From Dyella humicola (GTDB lineage Bacteria; Pseudomonadota; Gammaproteobacteria; Xanthomonadales; Rhodanobacteraceae): a stretch of 64,000 bases of DNA. The stretch is from the NCBI RefSeq assembly GCF_026283945.1, contig NZ_JAPDPC010000001.1, forward strand, positions 1,550,001 to 1,614,000, read 5' to 3'. Shown here in pieces: positions 1 to 10,266 of this stretch; the first letter of the stretch is position 1, and each line of letters begins with the position of its first letter. The notes below the pieces were generated by a model. That model searched no databases, was not told where the DNA came from, and worked only from the letters and a program-made list of their open reading frames with translations. The position numbers and the translations under genes are program-made.

Positions 1-605
1 TTCTCCGCCAGTGCGGTGATCTGGTCGAGCGGGGCGATGAAGCCATCCATCGAGAACGCGCCATCGGTGGTGATCAGCTTGGTACGCGCGCCCGCCGCGT
101 CGGCCGCCTGCAGCTGCTTCTCAAGATCCGCCATGTCGCAGTTGCCGTAGCGGAAACGCTTGGCCTTGCACAGGCGGATGCCGTCGATGATCGAGGCATG
201 GTTGAGCGCGTCGGAGATGATCGCGTCTTCCTCACCCAGCAGCGGCTCGAACAGACCGCCGTTGGCGTCGAAGCAGGCGGCGTAGAGGATGGTGTCCTCG
301 GTGCCGAAGAATTCGGCGATCTTTTTTTCCAATTGCTTGTGCAGGTCCTGCGTACCACAGATGAAGCGCACCGACGCCATGCCGAAGCCGTGGCTATCCA
401 GCGCGTCCTTCGCGGCCTGGATCACGTCGGGGTGATCGGCCAGCCCCAGATAGTTGTTGGCGCAGAAGTTGAGTACTTCCTGCCCGCTGTCCAGGCGGAT
501 CTTCGCCGACTGCGGTGAGGTGATGATGCGCTCAGCCTTGAACAGGCCTTGCTCACGGATCGATTCGAGTTCGCTGGCGAAGCGCGACTGGCCGGGGTAG
601 CTCAT
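1..605 (-). CDS. kbl: 2-amino-3-ketobutyrate CoA ligase, N-terminal part
   Basis: The gene runs off the left edge, so only about the first 201 residues are present. The product begins [16 protein letters not shown] and continues with [13 protein letters not shown], a block near residue 75 ending in [16 protein letters not shown], and [12 protein letters not shown], all typical of Kbl in the alpha-oxoamine synthase family (PLP fold type I). Kbl converts 2-amino-3-ketobutyrate plus CoA to glycine and acetyl-CoA, the second step of threonine catabolism after Tdh. The PLP lysine lies beyond the edge. tdh is on the same strand upstream, but a large DUF748 gene separates the two, unlike the adjacent kbl-tdh pair of Escherichia coli. 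The start is the ATG at 605. Confidence 0.93.
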   Translation of the reverse strand, partial: MSYPGQSRFASELESIREQGLFKAERIITSPQSAKIRLDSGQEVLNFCANNYLGLADHPDVIQAAKDALDSHGFGMASVRFICGTQDLHKQLEKKIAEFFGTEDTILYAACFDANGGLFEPLLGEEDAIISDALNHASIIDGIRLCKAKRFRYGNCDMADLEKQLQAADAAGARTKLITTDGAFSMDGFIAPLDQITALAE

Positions 606-668
606 GGGGAATTCCAGCAGGGCAAAGGGATATTTTGAGCCCTTGAGGCCGCGCTGGGAAGGAAGCGG

Positions 669-697
669 CGCGGGGCAGCCGTGGCCGGCGCCCCGCG
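669..697 (-). terminator. GC-rich hairpin after the DUF748 gene
   Basis: The arms CGCGGGGC and GCCCCGCG (669-676 and 690-697) lie just after the stop of the DUF748 gene and before kbl. There is no clear T-run, so this may be a weak terminator or an attenuator ahead of kbl. Confidence 0.3.
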
Positions 698-706
698 ATG
701 GGCCGA

Positions 707-3700
707 TCAGGCCTGATGCAGGCCGAACTCCGCCCGAGTCGTCTTGCCCTTGTCGTCGATGCCGTCGGGCGTGAGCTTGGGGTCCTTCAGTGACACGCGC
801 TTGTCGTCCAGCTTGCCCTTCAGCCACGTCTGTACGGCAGCGGCGCGTCGATCAGCCAGGTCATGCATGGCCTTGGCATCCACGGCGACATTGGTTTCCA
901 TCAGGCTGCGCATTTCGTCGGGCTCGAGCGACTTCTTCAGGCCGATAACGTTTTTCGGCTTGCCCTTGAAGTCGTCGTCCTTGTAGGCGCGTTTGAGGTA
1001 GCGCTCGTACTCGTCGGGCGTCACGTTGACCGCGGCCAAGGCCGCCGCCGAGGTGTCGGCACCCTTGCCCGTCTGATCCAGGGCCTTCTGCTGGCGAACC
1101 ATGTTGTCCACGGTGACCTTGCGCAGGCCGTCCTCGTCCTTGGACGGATCGACCCGTCCGGTGATGTCCAGATTGAGCGCGGGCTTCTGGTTGAGCATGG
1201 CGACGATCTTGCCGAGCCGCTCCTGGGCCTGGGCGTCCAGCACGGCGGAACCAGGCTCGAACTCGACAAAGCCCAGGTCCTCGTGGCTGCCGCCACTGAA
1301 GGCAGCTCCCAGCAAGCGGAACGGCGCGGTGGCTGCTTTGGCGATCAGGTTGCCGATGGCGCGCCAGATCAGGCCACCCATGCTGAACTGCGGATCATCC
1401 AGGGAACCGGACACCGGCACGTTCACATCGATATTGCCCTGGGTGTCCTTGAGCAGCGCCACCGCCAGCTTCACCGGCAGATGGGCAATGCCGGGGCTTT
1501 CGTCGCGATCGCCGAAGGTGAGCTGGGTGATGAAGATGTGGTTGTCCGCATTGAGCTTGCGCTGGTCAAGCGTGTAGTGGACATCCATCGTGAGCTTGCC
1601 CTGGGTAATGGGGTAGCCCGTATAGCGGGTGGAATACGCGGTGAGGCGGGTCAACTCGACGTCGTTGGCCTTGCCCTTGATGTCGAGGAAGGCCACCGGT
1701 TGCAACGGATTGATGGTGCCGTCGATATCAACGGGCGAGTTGTCGTCCAGTGCGGCCTGCACCGATAGAGCGGCCGGCGGACCGCCTGCCGCACTGCCGA
1801 TGGTGCCGATCTTGCCGGTCAACTTGGTGAGGTTGGCGGTGTAGTTGGGCTTGATGAAGTTGTCGGTGTAGTTGAGCTGGCCGTTCACCAGCGTGATGCC
1901 GCCGATAAGAATGTCCGGCGCAGGGCCGGCGGGCGCCGTCGTGGCCGCTGCTGTCGTGGCCACGGCCGCCTGTGGCTTGGGAGCGGCAGGCGCGGCAGGC
2001 GTGCTGCCTTCGGTACGGGTCACCGACACCGGCGCGGCTTCCGGTTGCGCGACGACTTCGGACAGGTTCAGCTTGCCGCTCGCATTGACGATCACGCGGG
2101 CATAGAACGAACTGAGCACGAGGCTGCCGATATGCATGCGCGGCGCGCCGCTGCCGTAGGTCAGCTCGACGTTGCTGGCGCTGAGCGTCCGCCAGCGCAG
2201 GAAGTCGTCACCGGTGAGCTTGTCCTGGATGCGCACCTGTTCCAAGGCCGCGTTGCCGCGGTAGGTGAAGGCGGGCACCGTGCTGCGGCCGTCGTAATGC
2301 AGCTTGCCGTCGCTGCTGATGCGAGCGGTGGAGATAGTGACGTTCAGCGGTACGCTGATGTACGACTCGAACGGCGCAATGTCCAGCTGCTTGGTGCTGA
2401 GCTGGAGATCGGCCATGGTGGGTAGCGGCTGCAGCTTGCCAGTGGCGACAAAGCTGCCCTTGCCGATGGCGCCACTGAGCTTGAGATCGCGCGGCTCGTT
2501 GAACTTGTCGCTGAGATGTTCCAGGCCACCCGTCAGCGACTGGATGTTGATCGTTACCGGCTTGTCGCCAGCCGCCAGGTCGGTGAGCGCGACCGACGCG
2601 TTGTCGAAGCCGAGATGGGCGATGCTCCAGTGCCACGGCGGACCACTGTCCGGGGCGGCCTGGCGTCGTGTGTTCTTGACCGCGAACAAGTCGACGATGC
2701 TGATGTGCTGGTTTTTGCTTCGCTGTACATCCAGGCTCAGGTTGCTCGCGGTCACCGTGCCCAGCTGGATCTGGCGGCTGGCCAGATCGATCAGGGTGAG
2801 CTCGGCTTCGAGCTTGCCCCAAGCCACCGGTGCGCCGTGACCGCTGAATTGCGGCTCGAGGGCAAAGTCCGTGACGGTGGCATGGGCGTCGGCAAGATGC
2901 ACATTCGTCGTCTTGCCCCAGTCGAGCGTCAGTGGGCCAGTGGCGTCGAGTTTGCCCTTGGTCATGCGCGCGCCCACGGTCGGCGCGGCCATGGCCTGTA
3001 GCGGCACCATCTCCACCTGTTTCAGGCCGAGCGTCGCCACGAGCTTGGATGCCGGCAAGTCGAGCGAGCCCTTGGCGGTGATTTCGCCCTCAAACAGCTT
3101 GCCGGTCAGATCGAGCTTCGCCGGCGGCGCGGCGAGCATGCTCAGGCCTTGCAAGTTGCCATGCAGGTTGAGCAGGTCGAGTTTGTTCTGGGTTGCGTCG
3201 GTGTAGTGGACGGTGCTGTCGCTGAGCACGAGCGATGCGATGCGCAGGTCGGTCGGTGTGGTTGGTTTGCCGGCCTCTGCCGGCGCAGAAGAGGCGGTGA
3301 GCGCGTCAAGGTTGCTATGCCCGTCCGCACCCTGCGCGTAAAAGAGCTGCGCCCGATCCAGCTTCAGCACGCCGAGGTGATAACGCGACACCAGTGGCTG
3401 CACGTCGACCAGTTCGGCGCTGCCGTGACCCACCTGGGCTATGGCGGCACCGTGGCTGCTGTCGAGGGCGAAATCATCCAGCTGCAGGTTGCCGGTGAGC
3501 TGCAGCTCCGGCGTCGACTTGGTCTGCACGAAATGCAGGTCCAGCGTGCCGCTCAGCAAGCCCTTGGGGATGGCGATGGGCAGTGGTGTAGGCGCGTAGC
3601 CGATGTAGCGCGAGAGATCGAGTCGATCGAGCTGGAAGTTGATGGTCGACTCGCGACTGTCGGCAAACGGCTTGGTATGGCCGTCGATACGCAGCGCGCT

Positions 3701-4357
3701 GCCGTCCACGCGCATCGCCAGCAGCGGTTGCACGAAGACATCGGTGTCGCTGGGCAGGTTGGCGATGAAGGGGATACCCAGTTCCAGTTGTTCGACGTGA
3801 TGATTCGCCTTCATCAACTGGTCGTCGAACTGGATGTCGCCGTTATGCACGCTGATGTTGGAGAGCGCGAAGCGCGCGGGTGGCGTCTTCGGGTCCGTCG
3901 GCTTGGATGCGTAGCGGTCGATCAGGTCGCTGAAGTTGAAGCGCTGGTCCGCCGTGCGCACGATGTGGATGCGCGGATGCTGCAGGGCCAGTTCGTCCAG
4001 CACCGGCGCCATGCGGAACACCGACGTCCAGGACGCATCGATCACGGCCTGGTCGATATCCACGAAGGGCGACTTGCCGTCTCGGTCGGCGATATGCAGT
4101 TGGTCAAGCTGCAACCGCAACGTGTAAGGGTTCAGGTGCGCGGCGCCCACGGTGACCGGTCGCTGCAGTGCGGCGCTGGCGCGAGATTCGATCTGCGAAC
4201 GGATGATCGAGGGCGCTGCCAGGAAACCGAGCAGTCCGAAGACCAGCAGCACGATGGCCAGGATCAGCAGCGTCTTGCGTACGCGGTGGGATCGATAGAC
4301 GGTGAGGGCGCGATCGCGTCCCTTGGCCATGAAAGGGTTGCTGAACAGATCAGCCAT
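707..4357 (-). CDS. DUF748 (AsmA-like) envelope protein
   Basis: A 1216-residue protein. It has a short cytoplasmic N-terminus, one transmembrane helix at about residues 29-50, and then a very long periplasmic region. The start of that region ([20 protein letters not shown]) and later segments look like DUF748/AsmA-type beta-strand repeats, a fold related to bridge-like lipid-transfer proteins. An Ala/Pro/Thr linker lies near residues 790-840. The C-terminus has an OmpA-like stretch ([18 protein letters not shown], then [12 protein letters not shown]). A role in outer-membrane or lipid homeostasis is inferred from the fold only. The gene sits between tdh and kbl on the same strand, with gaps of about 100-185 bp on each side, so it is not tightly coupled. 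GTG and ATG alternatives exist; the ATG at 4357 precedes the cytoplasmic basic segment and is kept. Confidence 0.85.
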   Translation of the reverse strand: MADLFSNPFMAKGRDRALTVYRSHRVRKTLLILAIVLLVFGLLGFLAAPSIIRSQIESRASAALQRPVTVGAAHLNPYTLRLQLDQLHIADRDGKSPFVDIDQAVIDASWTSVFRMAPVLDELALQHPRIHIVRTADQRFNFSDLIDRYASKPTDPKTPPARFALSNISVHNGDIQFDDQLMKANHHVEQLELGIPFIANLPSDTDVFVQPLLAMRVDGSALRIDGHTKPFADSRESTINFQLDRLDLSRYIGYAPTPLPIAIPKGLLSGTLDLHFVQTKSTPELQLTGNLQLDDFALDSSHGAAIAQVGHGSAELVDVQPLVSRYHLGVLKLDRAQLFYAQGADGHSNLDALTASSAPAEAGKPTTPTDLRIASLVLSDSTVHYTDATQNKLDLLNLHGNLQGLSMLAAPPAKLDLTGKLFEGEITAKGSLDLPASKLVATLGLKQVEMVPLQAMAAPTVGARMTKGKLDATGPLTLDWGKTTNVHLADAHATVTDFALEPQFSGHGAPVAWGKLEAELTLIDLASRQIQLGTVTASNLSLDVQRSKNQHISIVDLFAVKNTRRQAAPDSGPPWHWSIAHLGFDNASVALTDLAAGDKPVTINIQSLTGGLEHLSDKFNEPRDLKLSGAIGKGSFVATGKLQPLPTMADLQLSTKQLDIAPFESYISVPLNVTISTARISSDGKLHYDGRSTVPAFTYRGNAALEQVRIQDKLTGDDFLRWRTLSASNVELTYGSGAPRMHIGSLVLSSFYARVIVNASGKLNLSEVVAQPEAAPVSVTRTEGSTPAAPAAPKPQAAVATTAAATTAPAGPAPDILIGGITLVNGQLNYTDNFIKPNYTANLTKLTGKIGTIGSAAGGPPAALSVQAALDDNSPVDIDGTINPLQPVAFLDIKGKANDVELTRLTAYSTRYTGYPITQGKLTMDVHYTLDQRKLNADNHIFITQLTFGDRDESPGIAHLPVKLAVALLKDTQGNIDVNVPVSGSLDDPQFSMGGLIWRAIGNLIAKAATAPFRLLGAAFSGGSHEDLGFVEFEPGSAVLDAQAQERLGKIVAMLNQKPALNLDITGRVDPSKDEDGLRKVTVDNMVRQQKALDQTGKGADTSAAALAAVNVTPDEYERYLKRAYKDDDFKGKPKNVIGLKKSLEPDEMRSLMETNVAVDAKAMHDLADRRAAAVQTWLKGKLDDKRVSLKDPKLTPDGIDDKGKTTRAEFGLHQA

Positions 4358-4486
4358 GCGAACGATGCTCCCGTATCATCGCGCGCCGACCGTGCACCGC
4401 CCTCTGGCCGTGCACCTTCACAATCCTGGCGATTCTGTCGGCCGCCCTGGTTGCAGTGTACTAGGGCGATCCTGACCGCAAAGCGT

Positions 4487-4514
4487 CTTCCCCACCGATT
4501 GGCCGGTGGGGAAG
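4487..4514 (-). terminator. Hairpin downstream of tdh
   Basis: A perfect 11-bp stem, CTTCCCCACCG with CGGTGGGGAAG, around a 6-nt loop, about 27 bp after the tdh stop. There is no long U-tract, so termination strength is uncertain. Confidence 0.5.
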
Positions 4515-4541
4515 CGCGTTATGTGATGGCCTTGTGGAAAC

Positions 4542-5576
4542 TCAGTTCCAGGAGCAGACGACCTTGCCGCACTTACCGGCGTCCATCAGGTCGAAACCTT
4601 TCTGGAAGTCGTCGATGGCGATCTGGTGCGTGAGCACCTTCTGCAATGGGAAGCCGGTCAGCACCATCTGGGTCATCTTGTACCAGGTCTCGTACATGCG
4701 GCGGCCGTAGATGCCCTGCATGGTGAGGCCCTTGAAGATCACCTTGTCCCAGTCGATGCCGGCGCCCTTGGGCAGGATGCCGAGCAGGGCGATCTTGCCG
4801 CCGTGGTACATGCAGTCGAGCATGTCGTTGAAGGCGCGCGGGTTGCCGCTCATTTCCAGGCCGATGTCGAAGCCTTCCATGTGCAGGTCCTTCATCACGT
4901 CCTTCAGCGACTGGTTCGCCACGTTCACCACGCGGGTGGCGCCCATGTCCGCCGCCAGCTTCAGGCGATAGTCGTTGACGTCGGTAACGACGACATTGCG
5001 TGCGCCCACGTGCTTGGCGATACCGGCGGCAATGATGCCGATCGGGCCGGCGCCAGTAATCAGCACGTCCTCGCCGATCATGTCGAACTCCAGCGCGCAG
5101 TGCGCGGCGTTGCCATACGGGTCGAAGAACGCGGCCAGCTCGGACGGGATCTGGTCCGGGATTGGCCACAGGTTCGAGGCCGGCATGGTCATGTATTCAG
5201 CGAACGCACCGTTGCGGTTCACGCCGATGCCGACCGTGTTCGGGCACAGGTGCTGGCGGCCGGCGCGGCAATTGCGGCAGTGGCCGCACACGATGTGGCC
5301 TTCGGCCGAGACGCGATCGCCGATCTTGTAGCCAGTGACGCCCGGGCCGATCTCTACGATGCGGCCGACGAACTCATGGCCGATGGTGAGGCCGGGCTTG
5401 ATCGTGCGCTGCGACCAGTCGTCCCACTTATAGATATGCAGATCGGTACCGCAGATCGCGGTCTTCTCCATCTTGATCAGCACCTCGTTGGGGCCGACCT
5501 CGGGAACGGGCACTTCTTCCATCCAGATGCCCTGTTCGGGCTTGCGCTTGACCAGGGCTTTCATCATCTGCGGCAT
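4542..5576 (-). CDS. tdh: L-threonine 3-dehydrogenase
   Basis: Zinc-dependent, NAD-linked medium-chain dehydrogenase that oxidises L-threonine to 2-amino-3-ketobutyrate, the substrate of Kbl. About 344 residues. The start [20 protein letters not shown] matches Tdh. The motifs [13 protein letters not shown] (catalytic-zinc Cys), [12 protein letters not shown], the four-Cys structural zinc loop ([15 protein letters not shown]) and the Rossmann [11 protein letters not shown] are visible. The frame extends upstream to a TTG at 5609, but that codon lies inside a TATAAT box. The ATG at 5576 has GGAAG four bases upstream and gives the family's usual N-terminus, so it is chosen. Confidence 0.95.
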   Translation of the reverse strand: MPQMMKALVKRKPEQGIWMEEVPVPEVGPNEVLIKMEKTAICGTDLHIYKWDDWSQRTIKPGLTIGHEFVGRIVEIGPGVTGYKIGDRVSAEGHIVCGHCRNCRAGRQHLCPNTVGIGVNRNGAFAEYMTMPASNLWPIPDQIPSELAAFFDPYGNAAHCALEFDMIGEDVLITGAGPIGIIAAGIAKHVGARNVVVTDVNDYRLKLAADMGATRVVNVANQSLKDVMKDLHMEGFDIGLEMSGNPRAFNDMLDCMYHGGKIALLGILPKGAGIDWDKVIFKGLTMQGIYGRRMYETWYKMTQMVLTGFPLQKVLTHQIAIDDFQKGFDLMDAGKCGKVVCSWN

Positions 5577-5608
5577 GGGACTTCCGTGGGGAGGGCGGGA
5601 AAACGCCA

Positions 5609-5614
5609 ATTATA
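5609..5614 (-). promoter_or_regulatory. Candidate -10 box for tdh
   Basis: A perfect TATAAT on the minus strand, 33 bp upstream of the chosen tdh ATG. No good TTGACA-like -35 element is visible at 16-18 bp, so only the -10 is supported. Confidence 0.5.
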
Positions 5615-5693
5615 GAAGGGCGGACGTTGCGCCGCTTTCGTGCAGTGCAGCGTGGCCGAGGGAGTGGTTCGGAACTATTGGCGTAAGTTCGTG

Positions 5694-6274
5694 CGATTGT
5701 TTGCGGGGAACCGTCCTTTGGGCGGGCGACGGGTCCGTCGTCAGCAACGATGGCCTGGTGCCGACCAATCATCATGTGGAGTTTGGTGTCATCCAATACA
5801 ACAGCCATGCGAAGCGCGACCTGATTCAAGACGGCTTCGTGGCTCAGGACCGCGCCCAGGAGGTGAGGACGAAGACGCCATGTTGAGATGGATCGATGGA
5901 CAGCCCACGGCCAACGTCGTGCGCCCCCAGATCAATCAAATGAACCCATTGATCGCTGCGGGCAACGCCACGCAGGAAGGCGACCTGCTACTCGGCCTGA
6001 CGCAGCGCGTGAATCCGGTTACCAGCAGCGCGATGAGGATCTCATCGCCGGCATACGTCGCCAGGTGCGGTGGCGCCATGAGGCAGCCGTGGAGAAGCGG
6101 CTGCTGAGTGCGCTACTCACGCGCTATCAGAAGTTGCCGGAATCACAGCGCCTGCCGGAGCTTGATGCAGCTTTTGGCAAGGCCGCGGAACTGGCAGCAA
6201 AGCGGAGTTCACACGGGTTTCATGACGCGAAGCATCTAGTACGCCGGGCCTACGCCACCATCCTTAGGGGATAG
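5694..6274 (+). pseudogene. Remnant of an S46-family dipeptidyl-peptidase gene
   Basis: Two recognisable pieces of an S46 (DPP7/DPP11-like) serine peptidase lie close together in different frames. Near 5740-5870 the frame reads GSVVSNDGLVPTNHHVEFG then IQYNSHAKRDLIQDGFVAQD, matching the region around the catalytic His (xxNHHC...AIQxNS). Here the residue after HH is Val, not the usual Cys. From about 5930 the family's C-terminal helical part appears: INQMNPLIAAGNATQEGDLL in one frame, then after a frameshift near 6000 ARESGYQQRDEDLIAGIRRQ and LLTRYQKLPESQRLPELDAA. Intact S46 peptidases are about 700 residues, so roughly 500 residues, including the catalytic Ser, are missing. The remnant ends at 6274, two bases before the next ATG. 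Confidence 0.7.
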
Positions 6275-6276
6275 CC

Positions 6277-7035
6277 ATGGAAAAGCATTCGGACGATTGC
6301 TGCGCGCATGTTGAAGCCGACGGTCAGCGGCGAAGGCTACTCAAGTCCGCACTCGGGTTCGCCGCGGTAAGTGCCCTGGGCGGTCTGCCGTGGGTGATGC
6401 CGGGCGTAGCCGAGGCGGCGGCGCTCACCAGGGAACTGCGTGACGCGATGACCCCGGACCAGGTTATCGCGGCGATGAAAGAAGGCAACCAACGCTTCCG
6501 CTCCGGCAAAGGGATGGCGCACGACTATCTTGCGCAGAAGCGCGCCACCGCGGAAGGCCAGTTTCCTGCGGCGGTGATACTTAGTTGTATCGATTCGCGT
6601 GCGCCGGCTGAGATCATTCTCGACATGGGGATCGGCGAAACCTTCAATGGTCGCGTGGCAGGCAATATCGCCAACGACGATCTGCTGGGCAGCATGGAGT
6701 TCGCATGCGCCGTGGCGGGTGCCAAGCTGGTGCTGGTGATGGGCCACACGGGATGCGGTGCGGTCAAGGGCGCTATCGACGGAGCCAAGCTGGGGAACCT
6801 GACGGGCCTGCTCGACAAGATTAAGCCCGCGGTCGATGCCACGACCTTCAGCGGCGATCGCAGCAGCAAAAACGATGCGTTCGTTGATGCGGTAGCCGCC
6901 ACCAATGTTCGCCACACCATCGATGAGATACGCCGCCACAGTTCGGTACTGGCTGGACTCGAGCGGGACGGCAAGATCAAGATCGTCGGCTCGATGTATC
7001 AGCTGGTGGGTGGCAAGGTCGATTTCCTGAGCTGA
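6277..7035 (+). CDS. Exported beta-class carbonic anhydrase
   Basis: A 252-residue protein interconverting CO2 and bicarbonate. The four beta-CA site residues are visible: Cys104 and Asp106 in LSCIDSRAP, and His157 and Cys160 in GHTGCGAVKGA. The N-terminus has QRRRLLKSALG (residues 17-27), then a hydrophobic stretch and AEAAALT, which resembles a twin-arginine signal, so periplasmic export of the folded zinc enzyme is inferred. AGGGGA lies six bases before the ATG. The gene follows the S46 remnant directly. The function is clear; whether it serves pH balance or carbon supply is not shown. Confidence 0.9.
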   Translation: MEKHSDDCCAHVEADGQRRRLLKSALGFAAVSALGGLPWVMPGVAEAAALTRELRDAMTPDQVIAAMKEGNQRFRSGKGMAHDYLAQKRATAEGQFPAAVILSCIDSRAPAEIILDMGIGETFNGRVAGNIANDDLLGSMEFACAVAGAKLVLVMGHTGCGAVKGAIDGAKLGNLTGLLDKIKPAVDATTFSGDRSSKNDAFVDAVAATNVRHTIDEIRRHSSVLAGLERDGKIKIVGSMYQLVGGKVDFLS

Positions 7036-7111
7036 TTATCTCGTGCTGTGAAGCGCGTAGCGTCGGACAGTGGCCGTCGGGGGAAGGCGCTACGCCGGTT
7101 ACACTGGCGCC

Positions 7112-8077
7112 ATGCCTGCTTCTGCCATTTCCTTTGAGCACCGCCCACCCGCGATTTTCCTGATGGGGCCAACGGCCTCCGGGAAGACCGCGCTTGCCTG
7201 TGCGCTCAGCGAGCGTTTTCCGGTCGACTTGATCAGCGTCGACTCGGCCCTGGTCTATCGCGGCATGGACATCGGCACGGCCAAACCTGACCAGGCCACG
7301 CTGGCCCGCTATCCGCATCGGTTGATCGATATCCGCGATCCGGCCGAGCCCTATTCGGTGGCGGATTTTCGCGCCGACGCCCTGGCGGCGATGCGGGAAA
7401 TCACGGCGCAGGGCAGGGTGCCACTGCTGGTGGGCGGCACCGGGCTGTATTTCCGCGCGTTGCAACAAGGCTTGTCGCAACTGCCCGAGGCCGACCCCGC
7501 GATCCGCGAACAGCTCAGCGCCGAGGCGGCCTTGCTCGGCTGGCCGGCCATGCATGAGCGCCTCGCCCAGCTTGATCCGGCCGCGGCCGCGCGTATTGGT
7601 GCAAACGATGCGCAGCGCGTGCAACGCGCACTCGAGGTCATCCAGTTGACTGGGCGGCCGTTGTCCGAACAGCAGCGGGGCGGTAGCGGCGAACGCTTCC
7701 CCTGGCGCGTGCTCAAGCTCGCCTTGCTGCCAGCGGACCGTGCGCCATTGCACGAGCGGATCGCCCAGCGTTTCGACGCCATGCTCGCCGACGGATTTCT
7801 CGATGAAGTGCGCGCGCTACGCGTGCGCGGCGACCTGCATGCTGATTTGCCGGCGATACGGGCGGTGGGCTATCGACAGGCCTGGGAACACCTGGATCGC
7901 CAGACGGATGCCGCCGAGTTCCGTGACCGGGGCATCTTCGCCACGCGGCAACTGGCCAAGCGGCAGATCACCTGGCTGCGCAGCGAGCTTGATGCACGAG
8001 TGTTAGATCCGGCACAGCCCGGCTTGCCGGAACATGCCGAACAGGCCCTGGCGCTCTTTCTCGGACATCCCGTCTAG
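7112..8077 (+). CDS. miaA: tRNA dimethylallyltransferase
   Basis: Transfers dimethylallyl to N6 of A37 in tRNAs reading UNN codons. The P-loop [15 protein letters not shown] is near residue 20, followed by [20 protein letters not shown] and [17 protein letters not shown], all hallmark MiaA segments. About 321 residues from the ATG at 7112. The frame is open upstream to a GTG at 7070, but the family usually starts about 12-18 residues before the P-loop, which favours 7112. miaA directly before hfq and hflX is the classic gammaproteobacterial order. No strong Shine-Dalgarno sequence is visible before either start. Confidence 0.95.
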   Translation: MPASAISFEHRPPAIFLMGPTASGKTALACALSERFPVDLISVDSALVYRGMDIGTAKPDQATLARYPHRLIDIRDPAEPYSVADFRADALAAMREITAQGRVPLLVGGTGLYFRALQQGLSQLPEADPAIREQLSAEAALLGWPAMHERLAQLDPAAAARIGANDAQRVQRALEVIQLTGRPLSEQQRGGSGERFPWRVLKLALLPADRAPLHERIAQRFDAMLADGFLDEVRALRVRGDLHADLPAIRAVGYRQAWEHLDRQTDAAEFRDRGIFATRQLAKRQITWLRSELDARVLDPAQPGLPEHAEQALALFLGHPV

Positions 8078-8250
8078 AACCTGGGGATCGCTTCGGCGAG
8101 GCGGCTTCTAAACGTCTTCTTCACACCTGCCGAAAAGCTGCATTTTCTCTTTCATCAACGATTTAAAAGTGGTTAATATTCGAAGCATTGGGTCGGGGCG
8201 CCAGGTGCGTCTTTTCTCCGGCCTGTCCGTTGCGAGGGGAGAACATAACA

Positions 8251-8529
8251 ATGTCCAAAGGGCAATCATTGCAAGATCCATTTTTGAACGCATTGCGCCG
8301 TGAGCGCGTCCCGGTCGCCATCTACCTGGTCAACGGCATCAAGCTTCAGGGCACGATCGAGTCCTTCGATCAGTTCGTGGTGCTGCTGCGCAACCAGGTC
8401 AGCCAGATGGTCTACAAGCACGCCATTTCCACCGTGGTACCGAGCCGCAACGTGCGCATGGGCAATGGCCATGACGGGCACGACGGGCCCGGTGACGCGC
8501 CAGCCGGGGCCACCGACGCGGAAGGTTGA
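8251..8529 (+). CDS. hfq: RNA chaperone Hfq
   Basis: A 92-residue Sm-like hexameric RNA chaperone that pairs small RNAs with mRNAs. The Sm1 segment ([20 protein letters not shown], then [16 protein letters not shown]) and Sm2 segment ([16 protein letters not shown]) are intact. The C-terminal tail is short and rich in Gly, His and Asp ([11 protein letters not shown]). GAGGGGAG at 8234-8241 precedes the ATG. The 173 bp between miaA and hfq are AT-richer than the surroundings and probably hold a separate hfq promoter, which I cannot define precisely. Confidence 0.97.
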   Translation: MSKGQSLQDPFLNALRRERVPVAIYLVNGIKLQGTIESFDQFVVLLRNQVSQMVYKHAISTVVPSRNVRMGNGHDGHDGPGDAPAGATDAEG

Positions 8530-8691
8530 TTCAGCCGGCCCGACAACCCATGTGGATAGGGCGCCGAGTCGCTTAGACGCGGTGCGGCGTCATCCGTTGG
8601 TCGTGTATCGACATACACTTCACCATTCCGGCATGGTTCCGTGGGCCGGTGGCTTGCGGGGCGGCCCATCCATATAGGTCATCCCACCCTC

Positions 8692-10002
8692 GTGTTTGAT
8701 CGTCAAAAGAAAGGCGACCGCGCCGTACTTGTTCTCCCGCATTCGCGCGGCGAGGGTGATGCGGGGCAGCGTGCCGAAGAATTCGCCGAGCTGGTGAAGT
8801 CGGCTGGTGCCGAGATCCTGGCCAGCATCGCCGCCCGCATCGACGTGCCCAATCCCCGCTATTACATCGGCACCGGCAAGGCCGATGAGGTTGCCGAAGC
8901 GGTGCGGGCGCTCGACGCGGATGTGGTGCTGATCGACCACATCCTGTCGCCGGTGCAGGAACGCAATCTTGAGAAGCTGCTCAATATCCGCGTGGTCGAT
9001 CGTGCAGGCCTGATCCTGGACATCTTCGCCCAGCGTGCCCGTTCCCACGAAGGCAAGCTCGAAGTGGAACTGGCCCAGCTCAAGCACCTGGCCACCCGCC
9101 TGGTGCGTGGCTGGACCCATCTGGACACCCAGCGCGGCGGTGCCATCGGCAACCGCGGCCCCGGCGAAACGCAGCTGGAAACCGACCGCCGGCTGCTGGC
9201 CGAGCGCGTCAAAATGCTCACCAAGCGGTTGGAGAAAGTGCAGACGCAGCGGGGCCAGCAGCGCCGTGCGCGCTTGCGCAATACGGTGCCGCGCGTGGCC
9301 CTGGTGGGCTACACCAATGCCGGTAAGTCGACCTTGTTCAATGAGTTGACCGAAGGCGAGGTGTTCGCCGCCGACTTGCTGTTCGCCACCCTCGACCCGA
9401 CCGTACGCAAGCTCGATGGCCTGTCCTGCGGGCCGGCCGTGCTGGCCGATACCGTGGGTTTTATCCGTGAGCTGCCGCATGATCTGGTGGCCGCTTTCCG
9501 CGGCACCCTGGCCGAAGCGCGTGACGCTGACCTGCTGCTGCACGTCAGCGATGCCGCCGACGAAGAGCGCGAGCGCCTGTCGCGGGTGGTCGACCGCGTG
9601 CTCGAGGAAATCGATGCAGGCGACCTGCCGCAATTGCGGGTGATGAACAAGATCGACCTAGCCGGCGTCGAACCGCGCATCGACCGCGATGGCGAGGGGC
9701 GGCCGCACACGGTTTGGCTTTCCGCCGCCACCGGCGCAGGGCTGAATCTGCTGCGCCAGGCGCTGGGCGAACTCCTCGGTGGCGAGCGAGTGCAGTCGGA
9801 GCTGCATCTGCCGTTGTCTGCCGGTCGCCTGCATGCCCGCCTCAAGGCGGCGGGCGCGATTGCCGGCGAAGTGGTGGACGAAGATGGCTGGCGCCTGGCC
9901 ATCGATGCGCCGCGTAGCGTCATTGCGCCCCTGAGCGGTGGCAGTGCCGCCGAGGCGGCCTTGCTGCAGGCATTGCTGGGGACCGTCGAGGAACCCCTGT
10001 AG
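8692..10002 (+). CDS. hflX: Ribosome-associated GTPase HflX
   Basis: About 436 residues. The N-terminal HflX domain contains NPRYYIGTGKADEVAEAV and LILDIFAQRARSHEGKLEVE, followed by GNRGPGETQLETDRRLL. The GTPase domain has G1 GYTNAGKST, a G3-like DTVGFIRELPHDLVAAFR and G4 NKID. HflX splits stalled 70S ribosomes, especially under heat stress. The GTG at 8692 (VFDRQKKGDRAVLVL) aligns with the start of the E. coli protein, so the longer in-frame start at 8641 is not used. Between hfq and hflX lies an inverted repeat, GTGTATCGACATACAC (8603-8618), of unknown meaning. Confidence 0.95.
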   Translation: MFDRQKKGDRAVLVLPHSRGEGDAGQRAEEFAELVKSAGAEILASIAARIDVPNPRYYIGTGKADEVAEAVRALDADVVLIDHILSPVQERNLEKLLNIRVVDRAGLILDIFAQRARSHEGKLEVELAQLKHLATRLVRGWTHLDTQRGGAIGNRGPGETQLETDRRLLAERVKMLTKRLEKVQTQRGQQRRARLRNTVPRVALVGYTNAGKSTLFNELTEGEVFAADLLFATLDPTVRKLDGLSCGPAVLADTVGFIRELPHDLVAAFRGTLAEARDADLLLHVSDAADEERERLSRVVDRVLEEIDAGDLPQLRVMNKIDLAGVEPRIDRDGEGRPHTVWLSAATGAGLNLLRQALGELLGGERVQSELHLPLSAGRLHARLKAAGAIAGEVVDEDGWRLAIDAPRSVIAPLSGGSAAEAALLQALLGTVEEPL

Positions 10003-10266
10003 TAACGCCGCTCAGATCGACCAGGACCGAGGCGCTCCTCGCCGGGAGGGGCGCGCAAAAGCCGCGCTGCGGCACAAGATCGGGGGCAGGCTCAAGCGGG
10101 GGAGGAATCCCCGTCCGGCTCTGATAGAATCACCAGCGTTTGTGCGGCCTTTCCGTGCCTCGGCGGCACACTTGCCACGACGCGCCCTAGCCACCATGTC
10201 TAAACCCGTTCAACGTGCTTTCCGGCCAAAGTTGCCGGCCTCCCAGCGGCCTCAAGGAGACTGACC

